A stretch of DNA of 64,000 nucleotides from Trematomus loennbergii (taxonomy: Eukaryota; Chordata; Actinopteri; Perciformes; Nototheniidae): positions 694,886 to 758,885 of the forward strand of contig JAAOOA010000096.1 in assembly GCA_012861695.1 (NCBI GenBank), written 5' to 3'. Shown piece after piece: positions 25,926 through 39,451 of this stretch. Numbering within the stretch: the stretch's first letter is position 1; each line of letters opens with the position of its first letter. The notes beneath the pieces were generated by a model that saw only the letters and a program-made list of their open reading frames with translations, was not told where the DNA came from and searched no databases. The translations under genes were made by a program, and so were the position numbers.

Positions 25926-27020
25926 GGACTCTATCGTTTATGAACTGCTGCCCACTGCTCTTATTAGAAATGCACTGTCCTTCCTAAATGTCCCTCTGCA
26001 GGACCAAGACAGGATTTCTGCTTCTGTTAAAAAAAGGCAGGAGAGGCATGATTGTGACATTTGCGTTGGAACAGAATCATTGATTTTATCCTTTACCTCC
26101 GTATTTAGCAAAGTGTGCAGTCAGGACCAGGGAGCCACAGAGCAGAGGTGAACATGAGTCTGTATCCATGACAACACTTGGGTCCAAACTCCAAAATTAC
26201 AGTTATATTCGACTGATCTGGGCCTCGTTTGAGGTCTGAGCCTCCTTTTGGTTGGAAGTGTTATTAGTTATATTACCACGTATGAAATGATCAGCTGAAC
26301 AGATTCTGGAGCTGACCTGTTCATGCAGAAGGTCCCTGTGTCAAAGATGACTTTGGATATATGATTCCCTGTTACCAAGTATATTCATACACAAACGTAC
26401 TTCCTTTGTTTAAAGGATAAGACTGGTGGTATTCTTTCAACAAATCTCTCAATACTTTCTGACTTCCTGTCTGTGGCTCTCAGCTCAAAGCCCACTGGTT
26501 CCTACTGAACAGAGCTTTCAAATGAGCTCACACATATTAGATCTCAATATGAAACTTAAACAGCTGCTCTTTGAACACAAGGACATTGGATTTTGATCAA
26601 TTGCCCAGAGCATGTTTCATTCATAAAATAATATTTCAGAATGTATTTTCATGTCACACTTATACTATAAGTCCCTGTGATATTTAAGGAGGATTATGTA
26701 TTGATTGAGTTGCTTCTGGTCACCGGTCAGCTGGTGAGCTGCTGGCACTGTACATGGGAATACCTTGGAATATATGCTCTTGTATGTATTGATTGTCCTC
26801 AATAATACTGTCCTAATTAATACATGTTTCAATGCACCGTTTGACCAGGCTACAAGCCAAGCTGCTGTGGATCAGTTGAAATTAAAATGTGTACTGTTCC
26901 CGTCTGCAGATAAAATCACGAGCCATCAACCTGCACACAGAGCCATTTAAGAAAGACAAAGCACAACCACATCTGTCTCTAAGCCTGTTGGTATACAACG
27001 ACGCAAATACAAGTCATTTA
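25926..27020. other. giant intron, nothing recognised
   Basis: AT-rich, no gene or repeat end recognised. Confidence 0.4.
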
Positions 27021-27022
27021 GT

Positions 27023-27060
<38 letters not shown>

Positions 27061-27070
27061 TGTGTGTGTG

Positions 27071-27126
<56 letters not shown>
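27021..27126 (+). repeat. (GT)n microsatellite
   Basis: About 52 GT units with two interruptions. Confidence 0.97.
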
Positions 27127-27128
<2 letters not shown>

Positions 27129-27721
27129 ATATTTAATTTGCGCACCATTTTTGGAGCATCTCACGCTCAGCCTCTTGTTTTCGTTACTGTGACTTTTATT
27201 TTGTCTCTCTATTTGAATCGTCTCTCTCACGCTGAACTAAATATAATTATTAAATCATAACTCCAGATCTTAGAGAAAATATCACAACGTTCACGGAAAC
27301 ATTATTCTCATGAATACTTTGCACTGGAATATCTTTGTTGGATTTTAGGCCACGTTAAATCTGTGTGTGTTCCATGTGATGTGAAGTGAGAGGAACTTTC
27401 AAGATTTTAAGGACTAAATAAGGTGTAAAATAATAAGACAATATTAAGATAATTTAAGACCATAAAATGTCACTTTTAAACAGGTTATTTGTATTTGTTC
27501 AACAATCAAATTCAAAAATGTAATCTAGTTATTTGTTGTATGGGGTTTACATTAATGTGTTTATCTCGTATTTAAAGATCACTCAGCTGGATTAATTCTA
27601 ATGGATTGTTTCCTTGTGCCCCCCCCCCCCCCCTGCATTGTCAAAACTTCACAGTCAAATGCCTTCAATACAACATAGCTTTGTTTCTCACTGATGAACA
27701 TAGAAACACACTCTCTCATCT

Positions 27722-27785
<64 letters not shown>
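27722..27785 (+). repeat. (CA)n microsatellite
   Basis: About 31 pure CA units. A C13 run lies about 95 bp upstream. Confidence 0.97.
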
Positions 27786-27787
<2 letters not shown>

Positions 27788-29916
27788 GAGAGGTGCGCGC
27801 AGCAGATATTTGGTATACAACAGTGACATCTTCAGCTGAGAGAGGGAGGCTGCCAGAGCGACAGGAGAACGAGAGGGAGACGAAGAAGGGCTTCATTATC
27901 ATTACAGCAACACCACAGAGGGTCTGTTTTAGTTATGCAGCTTCCATCAGAAACATCATGATTCTTTTTACCAAAATGTGTCATATAGTTTCTTATTGTT
28001 AAGACAATTAATTTTTTTATTTCAGTTTTGTTTTTGTTTTTATTTCTATATAATTCTCAGGTATGTACATGAATACATGTGGAAAACTAAATTCAAAGGA
28101 TTGATTTGACCTCAAAGAGCATCCCAGTGTATCATATCTGTCTGATTCCATTTCTCTGAATGATGTCGTGATACTTGGGAATGAGTGTGTAACTCTGATG
28201 ACGGGAAAATTACTGCAAACAAATATATTTTGAGAAATAGTATTATCTGTCCATATGCCAGAATATACTTCCATGAAATGTCAACCCTCCCCTTAATCTG
28301 CTCATTGTGTTACATTTGATCAAATGTGTGTCTTGGTCCTTTTGTTTTGCTCTAACACGGAGCCCTTTATTTCACTTCTCCTAATCAACATTTATAAGCA
28401 GTATATCAACTCTTGATAAATCGTTTTAATGTATCTGTAAATTATTATGAATGTATTTGTTACGATATCCCCATATGAATCATCTCTATCTGGTGCTTAA
28501 GTGTTATGCTTTATTAAAATATCAAAGCATAGTCTTAATTATTTGTAATTGTTATTATCATATACTGATTTGTCTTCATGCATTTTTAACACAATTTAAA
28601 ACTGGCTGTGGCATGGTTTATAAATGATTAATAACACTTTGTTAGGTTGTCATGACATCATATATTCTTCAGAAGAGTCATACGATTGACAAATATTGAA
28701 GAAGCTCTTTTCCATGTATATAATAATAAGGACACCATGGTGTTTACAGACAGCTTATTCATGCTTAATAAAGGATTCTAATAAAGGGTTACCCAGGCAG
28801 AGAGCCTTGACACTGGCTAATACCTGGAGTAGAACAAGCAGTGATATCTCAGAGGAAATCTAATCAACTTTAGGAAATAAATAAATACATTTTTGTTCAC
28901 CAAACATTGGAATTGAACTGTTAAGACTCAAACAACTGGTAACAGTTTTTTCTTTTATACACAAATACAGAAACGCTCAACACATGTATTTTTGCAGAAT
29001 GACACAAACAGTGTTTTCTATGGGACATGAATGCATCGGCAATTTGTGTGGAATTGTCAGTGCAGACATTGTTACTCTCTCAGATCATACAAACTAATCT
29101 GCTGTTCCTTCTTGTATTATGAGCAAACCATTTATTTTTGTGTAAATGAATATTTTATTTTTAAATACTTTGATGTCCATGACGAGAGACAAATCCAGAA
29201 ACAGAAACAGAAACCCTGGACTGATGTGAGATGTGTGTGAGTCAGTAAATGTGTTTATGAGCCAGAGAGGAAATCAATAACTTCCACACCTCCGAATTTA
29301 AAGCACAATATGACTTAAAAAAAAGACACAATACGCCACTCGCATAACACTTGAAAACTGGCATCTGAGATGTCATTTACATATATTAGCATATAAAGTA
29401 ATTGGCACAGATGCCAAGGAAGCAGCCGCAAACAGATAATTGTCATCGAGCAGTCGCGGTGACATAGTTAAAAATGAGCTCCTTTTAAGGCGCCAATTAT
29501 CAGAGAATTTCCAAGTAACCTTTTTTCATCAGTGGTCCCCTACCCCACTGTTGTCATCGTAATACACACACACACTCGCGCACACACACACACACACACA
29601 GTGGTAGACAGACATGTAATATGCATAGTATCAGCATCCTAAATGTATAAATATTGTAAATAGCTGTCTGTCGTCTTTCAAGTTGTGCCTTTGAAATCAG
29701 GCCGCGCTGCATCCCGCTCTGAAAACCAGCACATGTGCCTTTGTTTAGCGAGAACAAACGCAGAGTTCTCACACACTCATTGTGAGAATCTGTAATGAAT
29801 TTCAGCGATAGAAATAAGAATGCCTCTGCTGGGGATCCATATGCCGGCTCTCTTTTTTATGAACACATTTTAATGCTGGCTGAGCCTGGTTTAGGCATCC
29901 GTATTGTTATGCTTCA

Positions 29917-29918
<2 letters not shown>
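27786..29918. other. giant intron with a candidate conserved element
   Basis: Mostly AT-rich. 29290-29530 has low repeat content and dense homeodomain-like sites (AGTAATTGG, ATAATTGTC, CCAATTATC), which suggests an enhancer-like conserved element. Confidence 0.35.
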
Positions 29919-29951
<33 letters not shown>

Positions 29952-29963
29952 TTGTGTGTGTGT

Positions 29964-29999
<36 letters not shown>

Positions 30000-30285
30000 G
30001 GTGTGTGTGTGTGTGTGTGTGTGGTGTGTGTGTGTGTGTGTGTGTGTGGGAGTGTACATTTTATAATATAAGTTATCTATAACTTTATCTCTACGACCAT
30101 TTGAAGATAACATGTAGCATAAAAAACACCTGTGTGTGAGCTGCAGTGTGACCTGTTGGCCCTCAGGGTGTGTGTGTGTGTGTGTGGTGTGTGTGGGTGT
30201 GTGTGTGTGTGTGTGGTGGTGTGCATGGCGTGGTGTCTGCTTGTGCTGCGTGTGTGCGTGCGTGCGTGTGTGGTGTGTGTGTGAG
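29919..30285 (+). repeat. (GT)n microsatellite cluster
   Basis: Two interrupted GT tracts, about 29919-30050 and 30168-30285, split by about 115 bp of unique sequence. Confidence 0.95.
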
Positions 30286-30575
30286 TGACAGTGGCTCCAT
30301 GCGTGAGGATTAGCTACTTTAGCAGCCCGCACCTCGAGAGCTTTAAACACTCGGCAGCCACCGGCAGCCATCTTAACTAATGTAGAGACGACAAGAGAGG
30401 AGGGGAGGGGGGGGGGGGGGGCGAGAAACTAACTCCTGATATTGAAACCTGTGAGCTTGTGAGACCCGTTGTCTTCTGCTGCCATCTTGTTGTCTGTCTT
30501 ATATCTGTTCCTTGTTCTCCTCCCTTTGAAGCCCTCTTCTCTTTGGATCGTGGTATGCTGCCATGTTCTGCTGTG

Positions 30576-31005
30576 CAGTACATTTACTCAAATACTGTAC
30601 TGAGGTGCAATTTCCAGGTACTTTAAGATACTTAGGTATTTCCACTTGGTTCTACAGTACACACTCTCTTGCACTCACACACACTGCCTCTTCACTCAGC
30701 AATGGTGCAATAATCAGTTATGTGTAATACACACATTTATACAATCTCAACACCTTTATGTTCATGTTATGTTCATTAGCTTTTTACTTTCACTTTTGTG
30801 CTTGTCTCTCTATGGAATATGTTAGCCTACTCTTTTCTTTTTTTCTTTTATCTACACCGTTGCTGTAGCGCTGTACATTTCCCCGCGCTGGACGAGTAAG
30901 GATTCTCATTCATTACATTTCAGTCAGAAATATTGTTCTTTTATCCGAACCTAATTTATTTGACAGCTTTAGATACTTGCTACACAAAATTCAATAAAAA
31001 CATGC
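30576..31005 (+). mobile_element. hAT-like MITE split by a retroelement tail
   Basis: The left piece (to about 30660) and right piece (from about 30911) belong to the same AAGTAC-rich element as 22822-23310. The roughly 250 bp between them ends GCTGTACATTTCCCCGCGC...AGTAAGGATT, a fish non-LTR retroelement 3' tail. This is a nested insertion. Confidence 0.65.
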
Positions 31006-31054
31006 ACTATGAAACATTCGATCAAATCCTTTAATCAGAAGTCAATAAAGCAAT

Positions 31055-31773
31055 CCCATTGTACGTACCTCTACCTGTCCTTAGACCTTCGCAGTAACAA
31101 GGGGAGAGTCAGGATGAACCTCACGTCCCATTGTACGTACCTCTACCTGTCCTTAGACCTGTGCAGTAACAAGGGGAGAGTCAGGATGAACCTCACGTCC
31201 CATTGTACGTACCTCTACCTGTCCTTAGACCTTCGCAGTAACAAGGGGAGAGTCAGGATGAACCTCACGTCCCATTGTACGTACCTCTACCTGTCCTTAG
31301 ACCTTGTGCAGTAACAAGGGGAGAGTCAGGATGAACCTCACGTCCCATTGTACGTACCTCTACCTGTCCTTAGACCTTCACAGTAACAAGGGGAGAGTCA
31401 GGATGAACCTCACGTCCCATTGTACGTACCTCTACCTGTCCTTAGACCTTCACAGTAACAAGGGGAGAGTCAGGATGAACCTCACGTCCCATTGTACGTA
31501 CCTCTACCTGTCCTTAGACCTGTGCAGTAACAAGGGAGAGTCAGGATGAACCTCACGTCCCATTGTACGTACCTCTACCTGTCCTTAGACCTTCACAGTA
31601 ACAAGGGGAGAGTCAGGATGAACCTCACGTCCCATTGTACGTACCTCTACCTGTCCTTAGACCTTCACAGTAACAAGGGGAGAGTCAGGATGAACCTCAC
31701 GTCCCATTGTACGTACCTCTACCTGTCCTTAGACCTTGCAGTAACAAGGGGAGAGTCAGGATGAACCTCACAG
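31055..31773 (+). repeat. 72 bp minisatellite, 10 copies
   Basis: Unit starts CCCATTGTACGTACCTCTAC and ends GATGAACCTCACGT. The period is divisible by three, so one frame stays open as a 24-residue repeat (SHCTYLYLSLDL...). There is no gene context and one-base slips break the frame, so it is not treated as coding. Confidence 0.97.
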
Positions 31774-32284
31774 TTAAACATTGTTTTATAAACCTCTGGG
31801 AGAGCCACCGAGGAGGATCTCCCCCAGGACTCACAGGTGTGCCATGAATTGATGTGGGTAAATATAATAAAATAACACATTTATAACAATCCAAATTATA
31901 TAAATGATCATGTTTGTATAAAAAAGATAAAAGAAGCTTTAAGGTCAGGCAGGACCACGGGAACAGACGTGGTGTAGATCTGTTGATCCAACTATCTCGC
32001 AGCTGTACCAGTTACAACATTACATACTATCTTTGTCAGTAATGATAATCTAGTACAAATGATAATAATAAAGTATATATCAGGCTTAGGAAGTGACCAC
32101 ATCTCATCCTTCACCTCGAAGAAAAGGAGAAAGGACTTTGGATCCATAATGTTCCTCCACCTGCTGAACATTCTGTTAGAGCCTCTGAGGGTAAACCGTC
32201 TCTGCCTTCCCTTTCTCACCAGAGGAGGGGACTCGAGTCACATGACTTGGCACATATGACACAGATGTGATGACTTTAGATGAA

Positions 32285-32535
32285 CCTTTACAAATTGTAA
32301 AACACACTTGCAGCTTGACTTTGCAGTATCATATCATGTGTCTTTGCCACAGATTTTATTTTCTGCAATATTCCAAAATCCAATGGGAAAATCCCATTGC
32401 TTCTAGTAGCCCTTGTGATGCTAACCTCTGGGTTGGTCTTCAGAAATATCATTCCTGCTCCACCATGGCCTCACTAGGACTTGAAGCTATTGGCTTCCTT
32501 GGCCCCACCCCAAACATTCAAAGAGTAGTATAAAA
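32285..32535 (+). repeat. interspersed repeat family R1, copy 2
   Basis: The longest copy. It shares GCAATATTCCAAAATCCAAT, CCCTTGTGATGCTAAC and the GGACTTGAAGCTATT region with the split copy around 40985-42665. Confidence 0.75.
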
Positions 32536-32795
32536 GGTGTTGCACAAATCAATTGACCCCTGAATCAGCTATTGTTAACCACTATTCATTCCCAGCGAGT
32601 GGACATAACCCCCCACACTTTGTTTAAACCATCCGGCAGGGTCCAATGCAGAGCGAGATATCATTAAAGAACTACTGATGCATTACTTAGTGTCAGCTGA
32701 AAAAAGACTCAAAGCTCACAGTTTAGGACTTGGAACCTGACTTTTGACTTGTTGGTCCCAGACCCCCCCATACATGTATATAGTAATGCAATAAT

Positions 32796-32798
<3 letters not shown>
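32536..32798. other. giant intron, nothing recognised
   Basis: No signal. Confidence 0.4.
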
Positions 32799-32859
<61 letters not shown>

Positions 32860-32885
32860 ATACTATGTGTGTTGATGGCTCCATT

Positions 32886-32979
<94 letters not shown>
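32799..32979 (+). repeat. (CA)n then (GT)n microsatellite pair
   Basis: (CA)28 at 32799-32854 and (GT)45 at 32889-32979 are complementary tracts 34 bp apart, so the single strand could fold into a long hairpin. A further (GT)14 tract lies at 33066-33094. Confidence 0.97.
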
Positions 32980-32981
<2 letters not shown>

Positions 32982-33062
32982 ATATTCCTTAATGACTTTC
33001 TAATTCAGGGCCAGCAGGAACCTGCCTTTATCTCTATTAGTTTAGTAGCCGTGCAAACAAAG

Positions 33063-33094
<32 letters not shown>

Positions 33095-35888
33095 GCAGCG
33101 AGCCAGAGGAGGACTCAGCCGTAAAAGCACTTGTCCATCTGCGTCTCCGCCTCCCCCTCCTCCCCCGCTCGTATTCCTTCTCTCCGGGTGTGAAAGACAG
33201 GGAGGGAAAAGCCATCTTGATACGAGGCTCAGCAGTCCACTCACTCAGTGCAGAGGTATTGATTGTTCCACTTGCTGATCAAGTGCAAATAAATGTAGTG
33301 TGGATGAGGAGACGGAGTGTGTGTGTTTGTGGAGTCAGTAAATTACTTTTGCTTTGCTGAAAGTCTGACACCTCCATCCTCTGTAGTAACACATTACAAC
33401 ACCACGCTCCCATGAGATGTGCAGCCATTTACATCAGAGGACCAGAAGGAATCAGACAGCACAATATTATTAATAGCAAGTCACACGTTTTAGGAACTGA
33501 AATGGAACAATGAATGGACCGTGTTGAAGGTGCGTCTGTATGCCATAACTGATGTTTTGTCTCTGTTGTTAAATTGCAAGTAGCCCTCTCAGATACATTA
33601 GAAAATAACTTTGTTATATTGTAAGGTCATATGAATATTTGTCCCTTTGTATCCCCTTAATCATATGATCACGCAAATGTATACAGGAACCTGTTTGTGC
33701 TTTGTGATACTACGACTGAAACATTTGTATTCTTATTTGATGGGATTTGCTGACATTTTTTCTAAAATCTCGATATAAAGAAAGGAAACAAAAGTATGTC
33801 TTTGAATTTCGATGATTCATGGTGGCCGGTTAAGTTTAGCATCTTGATATGACACACCTGTGAGGTTGATGGATTATCTTGGCAAAGGAGAAGTGCTCAC
33901 TGACACAGATTTAGAAACATTTGTGAACAGTATTTGAGAGAAAACTTCTTAGATCTCTGATTTCAGCTCATGACAAATGGGAGCAAAAACAAAAGTGTGG
34001 TCTTTATATTTTTGTTCTGTGTATGTGAAAGATGGATTCAGGAGGATGTCAAAAATGTTCCAAGTGCTTAACAATAATAACAAAATGATATGCAAAGAAA
34101 TAAAGTTGACCTTTGGAAGTTATTTGTAGGTTTTCTAGAAAACCTACAAATAAAAGTCTAACTAAGAAAAAAAACTATTTTGTCGAACTTATCCTGACTG
34201 AGTGAGTGTTCCAGTAAAATAAGTACATTTGGCTTAAACTTAAATGGTAATGGACTCTTTGATACACACAGCTCACACACTCATGATGACAGTAAACATA
34301 TAGAATTTGGCCAATGCTGTAAGTGCTACATAATATTTAGAACAGTAACACAGGGCATAAATACAACATTTTGAAGATCACTTTACGGAGCATTATGACC
34401 TCTGACCTTTCATGGTTTACCCAGGATAGATCTATTTCCCTTCCTGGAGCTGGAGCCACAGCCTGCTGCTTTGTGTTCACCTTGTCAGCCTCATTACGGG
34501 GAATATGCTGCTCACCACTCACAGCCTCACTATACGTTGGCTGTGTTATATGAGTCCTATGTGAGTGTGGAGACAGGCTGGGGACACTCTGACATTTACC
34601 ACTGGGATGTAGTGTATGGATAAATAGGGGTTATGATGCATCTTAGTTTAAATCTCCTCTCTGATTGGTCAATCTGGACATTCTCTCGTGCTCTTTTTGG
34701 ATAGCAGTCCGTTGCTAAGGACGCTCTGATCAATGGGCCATGTGCAGTCATATCAATTGGCAAAAATAATTGCATTTGTTTTTCTATCAGAAAACACCAT
34801 ACTTATGAGTATTGATTTGATCTATTTGTGAAGAGCACAGAACTTTAGCTCCATGATGGCTAAACTGTCTACTGTCAAGATAGAAAGTGAAGAAGAACAA
34901 GAAAACAGTGCAAAAGAAGGAAAGAGGTTAAATACAGCTGCAGAAGAAGACAGACAGACAGGAAGTAAACACTAAAGGGAACATGGGGCCGATCTCAAGT
35001 TACTTATTTGTCATTTCCTCAGTCCTCGGTATCACCAGAAGTTGATTTGTCTGCGCCATCTTGAGTAGCGTCCCAGTGGCCTTATTTGGGTGAAATCCTC
35101 AGCCACTCGCCCCGCCCCCTTACTGTGTATCGCTCACTGATTGGACGATGCAGCGCATGCACTGATCTGATGCTTCTTGACATGAGAGCAGTTTCCCAGC
35201 GGAGTGAAGAAAACACATGAAACTCCTCAGTTTATACGTGTTTTGTTTCAATTAATGCATCATTTAGTTACAAATATGTGATATATCTGAACAACAAAGT
35301 GGTCAAAAATCAATTTTATTTTTATTGGAGAAAAAAAAATCATGATCTCCAATTCATTCTTATGAGTGTTGCACTGATGCCATAGGCCAGCTATGATTTC
35401 ATAATGGAAGTATAGGACAATATACTTTAAATATATACTCAGAATTTTGTTGTGGATGCAAAATCTGCCCAGGGGGCCGGCTACGGTTAAAGATATCTCA
35501 GTTGATGAATGCTCACATAGTATGGTTGAGAGGTAGTACCCATAGAGTCCAGTAGAGGGCTCCACCTGTGCTTATATAACAAGGGTTACAATCATAGACT
35601 GTTACAATACGTAACCACCGTTTGCAGCGATACATGATGAAGGGGAGATCGACCTGTGACAACAAAAAGTCTACCTTACCGAATTAATACATACTTAAAA
35701 GTATACTGAACTGAATGTGTAATATTTTCTATCAAGTATAGTCCTTACAAATCAGGACGCAGCATTGAAGCAGCCTTATAGAAACTATTATTCTTTTCTG
35801 ATTTTTATTGCAAAAGTTACTGCAGAAAAATAAAACTATATATGTGTATGTTAACAGTGCAGGAGAGGACAACGTCTCTCCCGGGTGT

Positions 35889-35889
<1 letters not shown>
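33095..35889. other. giant intron, one perfect palindrome
   Basis: No gene recognised. 34120-34153 is a 34 bp perfect palindrome. 33095-33340 is moderately GC-rich and unique. Confidence 0.4.
34120..34153. repeat. 34 bp perfect palindrome
   Basis: Arms TTATTTGTAGGTTTTCT and AGAAAACCTACAAATAA meet with no spacer at 34136/34137. Confidence 0.95.
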
Positions 35890-36082
<193 letters not shown>

Positions 36083-36639
36083 TGACAAGAGCTATAGTCA
36101 GAGCTCTGCTGCCTTGGCTACAATCTTTCATCGTTGCTGTTGTATGATTGGTGTTTAACTACGGAGCGTCTACAGCCCTCCGCTTTTAGGGTTGACGTAC
36201 CCACACGTCGCCGGAGGTCCCCCGGTGTTTTTTGCGGGAGCTGATGCACTAGCTAACGCTGGACTAGCTAACGCTACATTAGCAAAACAAACGCTAATTT
36301 ATTTTGCAAAAGGTGCAGCGGGCTTCAAACACGTTCCCTCCACTGGTTTCAACCAAGCACTAAATTTGATGTTTTCCAACCAAATACGGTTGAACTTACA
36401 CTTCCCCATATTTATTCGAAGATACATGAGTTTCTGACTGCCGCTAGCTGAAGCTTGGTTGCTAGGTTACTAGCTGGGTGTTCTCCATAAGGGGCCGGGG
36501 GAAACAAAGTTAGCGATTACTGGTTCCATGTTGATTTATTTCAATACAGATTGTTGGGGGGAACTGAAAGGCTCTTACCGTACTGGTTACTTTGCAGCCC
36601 GGACATTTCCCCCAAAACACATTTAGACGCGATCGCAAC

Positions 36640-36800
36640 ACAGAAGTACCTTTCAAATCCCATCATTTTTAAGACCTTCTAAATCATATTTAAGACCTTT
36701 CTTATTTTTTTTGTCATATTTAAGACCTTTTTAAGGCCTTAAATTCAGATTATCAAATTTAAGACTTTTTAAGACTTTTTAAGACCCCGCGGGAACCCTG
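36640..36800 (+). repeat. interspersed repeat with TTTAAGACC motifs
   Basis: Repeated TTTAAGACCTTT blocks ending GCGGGAACCCTG. The last motif recurs at 60222-60233 after a similar AT-rich stretch, so both are probably remnants of one transposon family. Confidence 0.5.
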
Positions 36801-36823
36801 TACATGGCTCCTGTGTATGGCGT

Positions 36824-37268
36824 CAATAGGCGCTTTCACACCGGAGTACTTTTCCCAGGAATAGTTCCGATAGTTCCTGGGATTTTGCGTTCACACCAAA
36901 AAGATCTGGAACTAGAACTTTTTTTTGCAAACCTTTTCACCTTTCCTGGGGAGAAAAAGGTTCCAATTTCTGATTGGCTGGGCGAATTGCAAACCACGCC
37001 CCGTAAAACTCTGAAAAGTTTTTGTGAAGCCGCCATTTTCTTTGCATCAGCATTATTAGCATTAGCCCCGCACACCAACGGAGAGAGACTAACTTATGGC
37101 AACACAAAATAAAACATGGGAGCGGTGGAGATGAGGAGGTGTCGGCATTCTGGCGATTTACTCGGAAGGCTTCAGTAGAAGCTGCTGGAGATTTACTAGA
37201 AAGAACCAGGAAATAAAAGTTCCGGGAACTATTCCTGGGAAAAGTACTTGGTGTGAAAGCGCCTATTG
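36824..37268. mobile_element. MITE with about 44 bp inverted ends
   Basis: Begins CAATAGGCGCTTTCACACC and ends GGTGTGAAAGCGCCTATTG. The inverted ends stay paired through AGTACTTTTCCCAGGAATAG with only a small mismatch/indel. No transposase and no clear target duplication. Superfamily not assigned. Confidence 0.85.
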
Positions 37269-37322
37269 GCACACTTCTTTCTGTCACTCCAGAAGGCAGT
37301 GGCTGTGAACCCTGACCTCAAC

Positions 37323-37323
37323 A

Positions 37324-37393
<70 letters not shown>

Positions 37394-37431
37394 CACACAC
37401 ACACACCACACACACACACCACACACACACA
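37323..37431 (+). repeat. (CA)n microsatellite
   Basis: About 53 units with AAC and ACC interruptions. Confidence 0.97.
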
Positions 37432-37542
37432 CCTTCCATCTTCCACTGGCAGAAGGTTGCGTTGCTGTTCTCCACATGCCTGCCTCTCACCCATCCAACC
37501 CCCCCCTCCTCCACCTCACCTACCCCTGGTGTTGGCATAGGT

Positions 37543-37543
37543 A

Positions 37544-37589
<46 letters not shown>

Positions 37590-37633
37590 CGTGCGTGCGC
37601 GCGTGTGCGTGTGCGTGTGTGTGGTGTGTGTGT
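37543..37633 (+). repeat. (GT)n microsatellite with GC interruptions
   Basis: About 45 units. The second half alternates GTGC and GTGT. Confidence 0.96.
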
Positions 37634-38129
37634 CAGCGGGCCTCTGCGTGGTGAGCCTGCCCTCTGTCATTCACGCAGAGCAGCCCTGTCCAACTGTCAC
37701 TTCCTGACAGGCCGATAATCAATCTCTTTATTAACTGCTCTGCTGCAGACCGCCACCACTGGGGGGGGGGGGGGGGGGAGAGGGAGGTGAACAGAGAGGA
37801 GGGAGAGAGGAGCAGGCTGTAGCTTAAAAGTTAGGTTTTTGTAAAGTGAGGGTTTGTTTTGAAGGAAGCCACAGTGCTTAGTGGGAAAGAGTTAGTAATG
37901 ACAGAAAGGGAGTATGCCAACATAGGGGTAGGGACCTATACAGAGGTCACAGAATAAGTCAGAGGGGTCATGGTATTTTTTTTATGTATTTCTTTGTTTT
38001 AAATACATTTTTTGTGGGTTACAAATAGCATATGGAAATCATTGTTTGTTTGTTTATTGATTGTTCTCTTGAGAATAAGTTATCTTTCTTGTTGATGTTG
38101 AAATGTAGCTGTGATAAAATGATCTTCCG

Positions 38130-38210
38130 AATCAGAATACCTTATTCGTCCCACAGAGGTGAAATATACATTGTTACAGCAAAATGAAAGAGCCAAGAAT
38201 AGCAAAATCT
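38130..38210 (-). mobile_element. retroelement 3' tail
   Basis: The minus strand reads AACAATGTATATTTCACC...GTGGGACGAATAAGGTATTC, the 3' tail of a common fish non-LTR element. Confidence 0.6.
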
Positions 38211-39443
38211 TTGTGCACTATTTTACCTTTTTATGTCCTTGTAATATCATGTCTTGTGTTGTTGTTTGTCACTGGTTGTTGTTGATTGTTAGTTTGGTTC
38301 AATCCAATCAGCAGTCGAAGCTGCGGTGCCTCTTTTGATTCTCTGTGGCTCATAGTCACTCTTTTGTTGTTGCTTTGGGCGGCTGGGGGGCAGTGTAAAC
38401 AGCTTAAAACACAACCTTAACCCTCCAGATTCTATTTCAAATATGTTGGCAAACACTAACCTATTAACAGGAAACACAGACACAGATGATGAGCACGCCT
38501 TTTCAATTGTTTCCCCGTACAATAATCTAATATTGATTCTCCTTTTAGCTCTGTGTTGGGCACAGGAGAAAGAGATGTGTCATATTTTGGCTTCTTAACA
38601 GTTCACTCTTTTTCAACAGGAAGTAAGAAGCTTCCCTCCGCTGCTATCAAACTCACTAACCGTTTAGTGAAAATAGTTAGCCTAGTTTAGTTTTGCCTTA
38701 CATTTGTACTACCAACATCATTTTATAGTATGTCGTTTTTTCTTTATTGTTATTGTTTCAAGGTAACTAACACATTATTTTCTGCTCCATTATTCCAATA
38801 CAAATGTTATTTTTGTTGCCATATTTTTAGGGTTCTTCAAAAAACACTTCACACCGCCTAGTTTGTACAAATATTTTTAAGAGCTTCAGTGATTCTGGCC
38901 ACCAGCAGGAAGTTAGGACTCAGCTCACTTCCTGTCCTCTGCTCGGTCCTTTATTCTCCGTCTGTCTCTCCTCTCTGATCCTGTTCCACATTTAGTCTGG
39001 CAGCAAGCTACTGATTTGTAAGGTGTTTGGAGCTGTTTCTTTCTGAATAACTGAATACAGGGTATGGTGCCAATAGTACGACAAGCATTTCCAAATGAAC
39101 ACAGGTTCATGCGGAGTTGCTACCATATATTTATGTTACAAGAGAGAGTCACAAATCCTCTTTTGGAGTGAAATATTTCAAAATTGATAATGCATATTTT
39201 TCTTATTATATAGGAAAGCATGCTGTTGATTTGATTTGATAGACGTTTAAATCAATACTCCTGCTTTAGTGCCACCATCAGCTGAACACAATACTACAGA
39301 TCCAGTATTTAACAACCTATTGGGCAGGTTGCCATAGATGTGATGCTCATTCAGTATTCTCTACCTAAGGATGAGCCCTCAGTTAAAATCACCTTTAGGG
39401 CAAAATGTTAACTCAGAGCACAAAATGATTTAAAATGTAATGA
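38211..39443. other. giant intron, nothing recognised
   Basis: AT-rich, no gene or repeat end recognised. Confidence 0.4.
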
Positions 39444-39451
39444 GCTGATTG

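Noticed and set aside
31009..31764. Open frame of 24-residue repeats resembling a repeat protein
   Set aside because: The 72 bp minisatellite is divisible by three, so an open frame is expected. It has no flanking coding sequence, and one-base slips break it at about 31313 and 31536.
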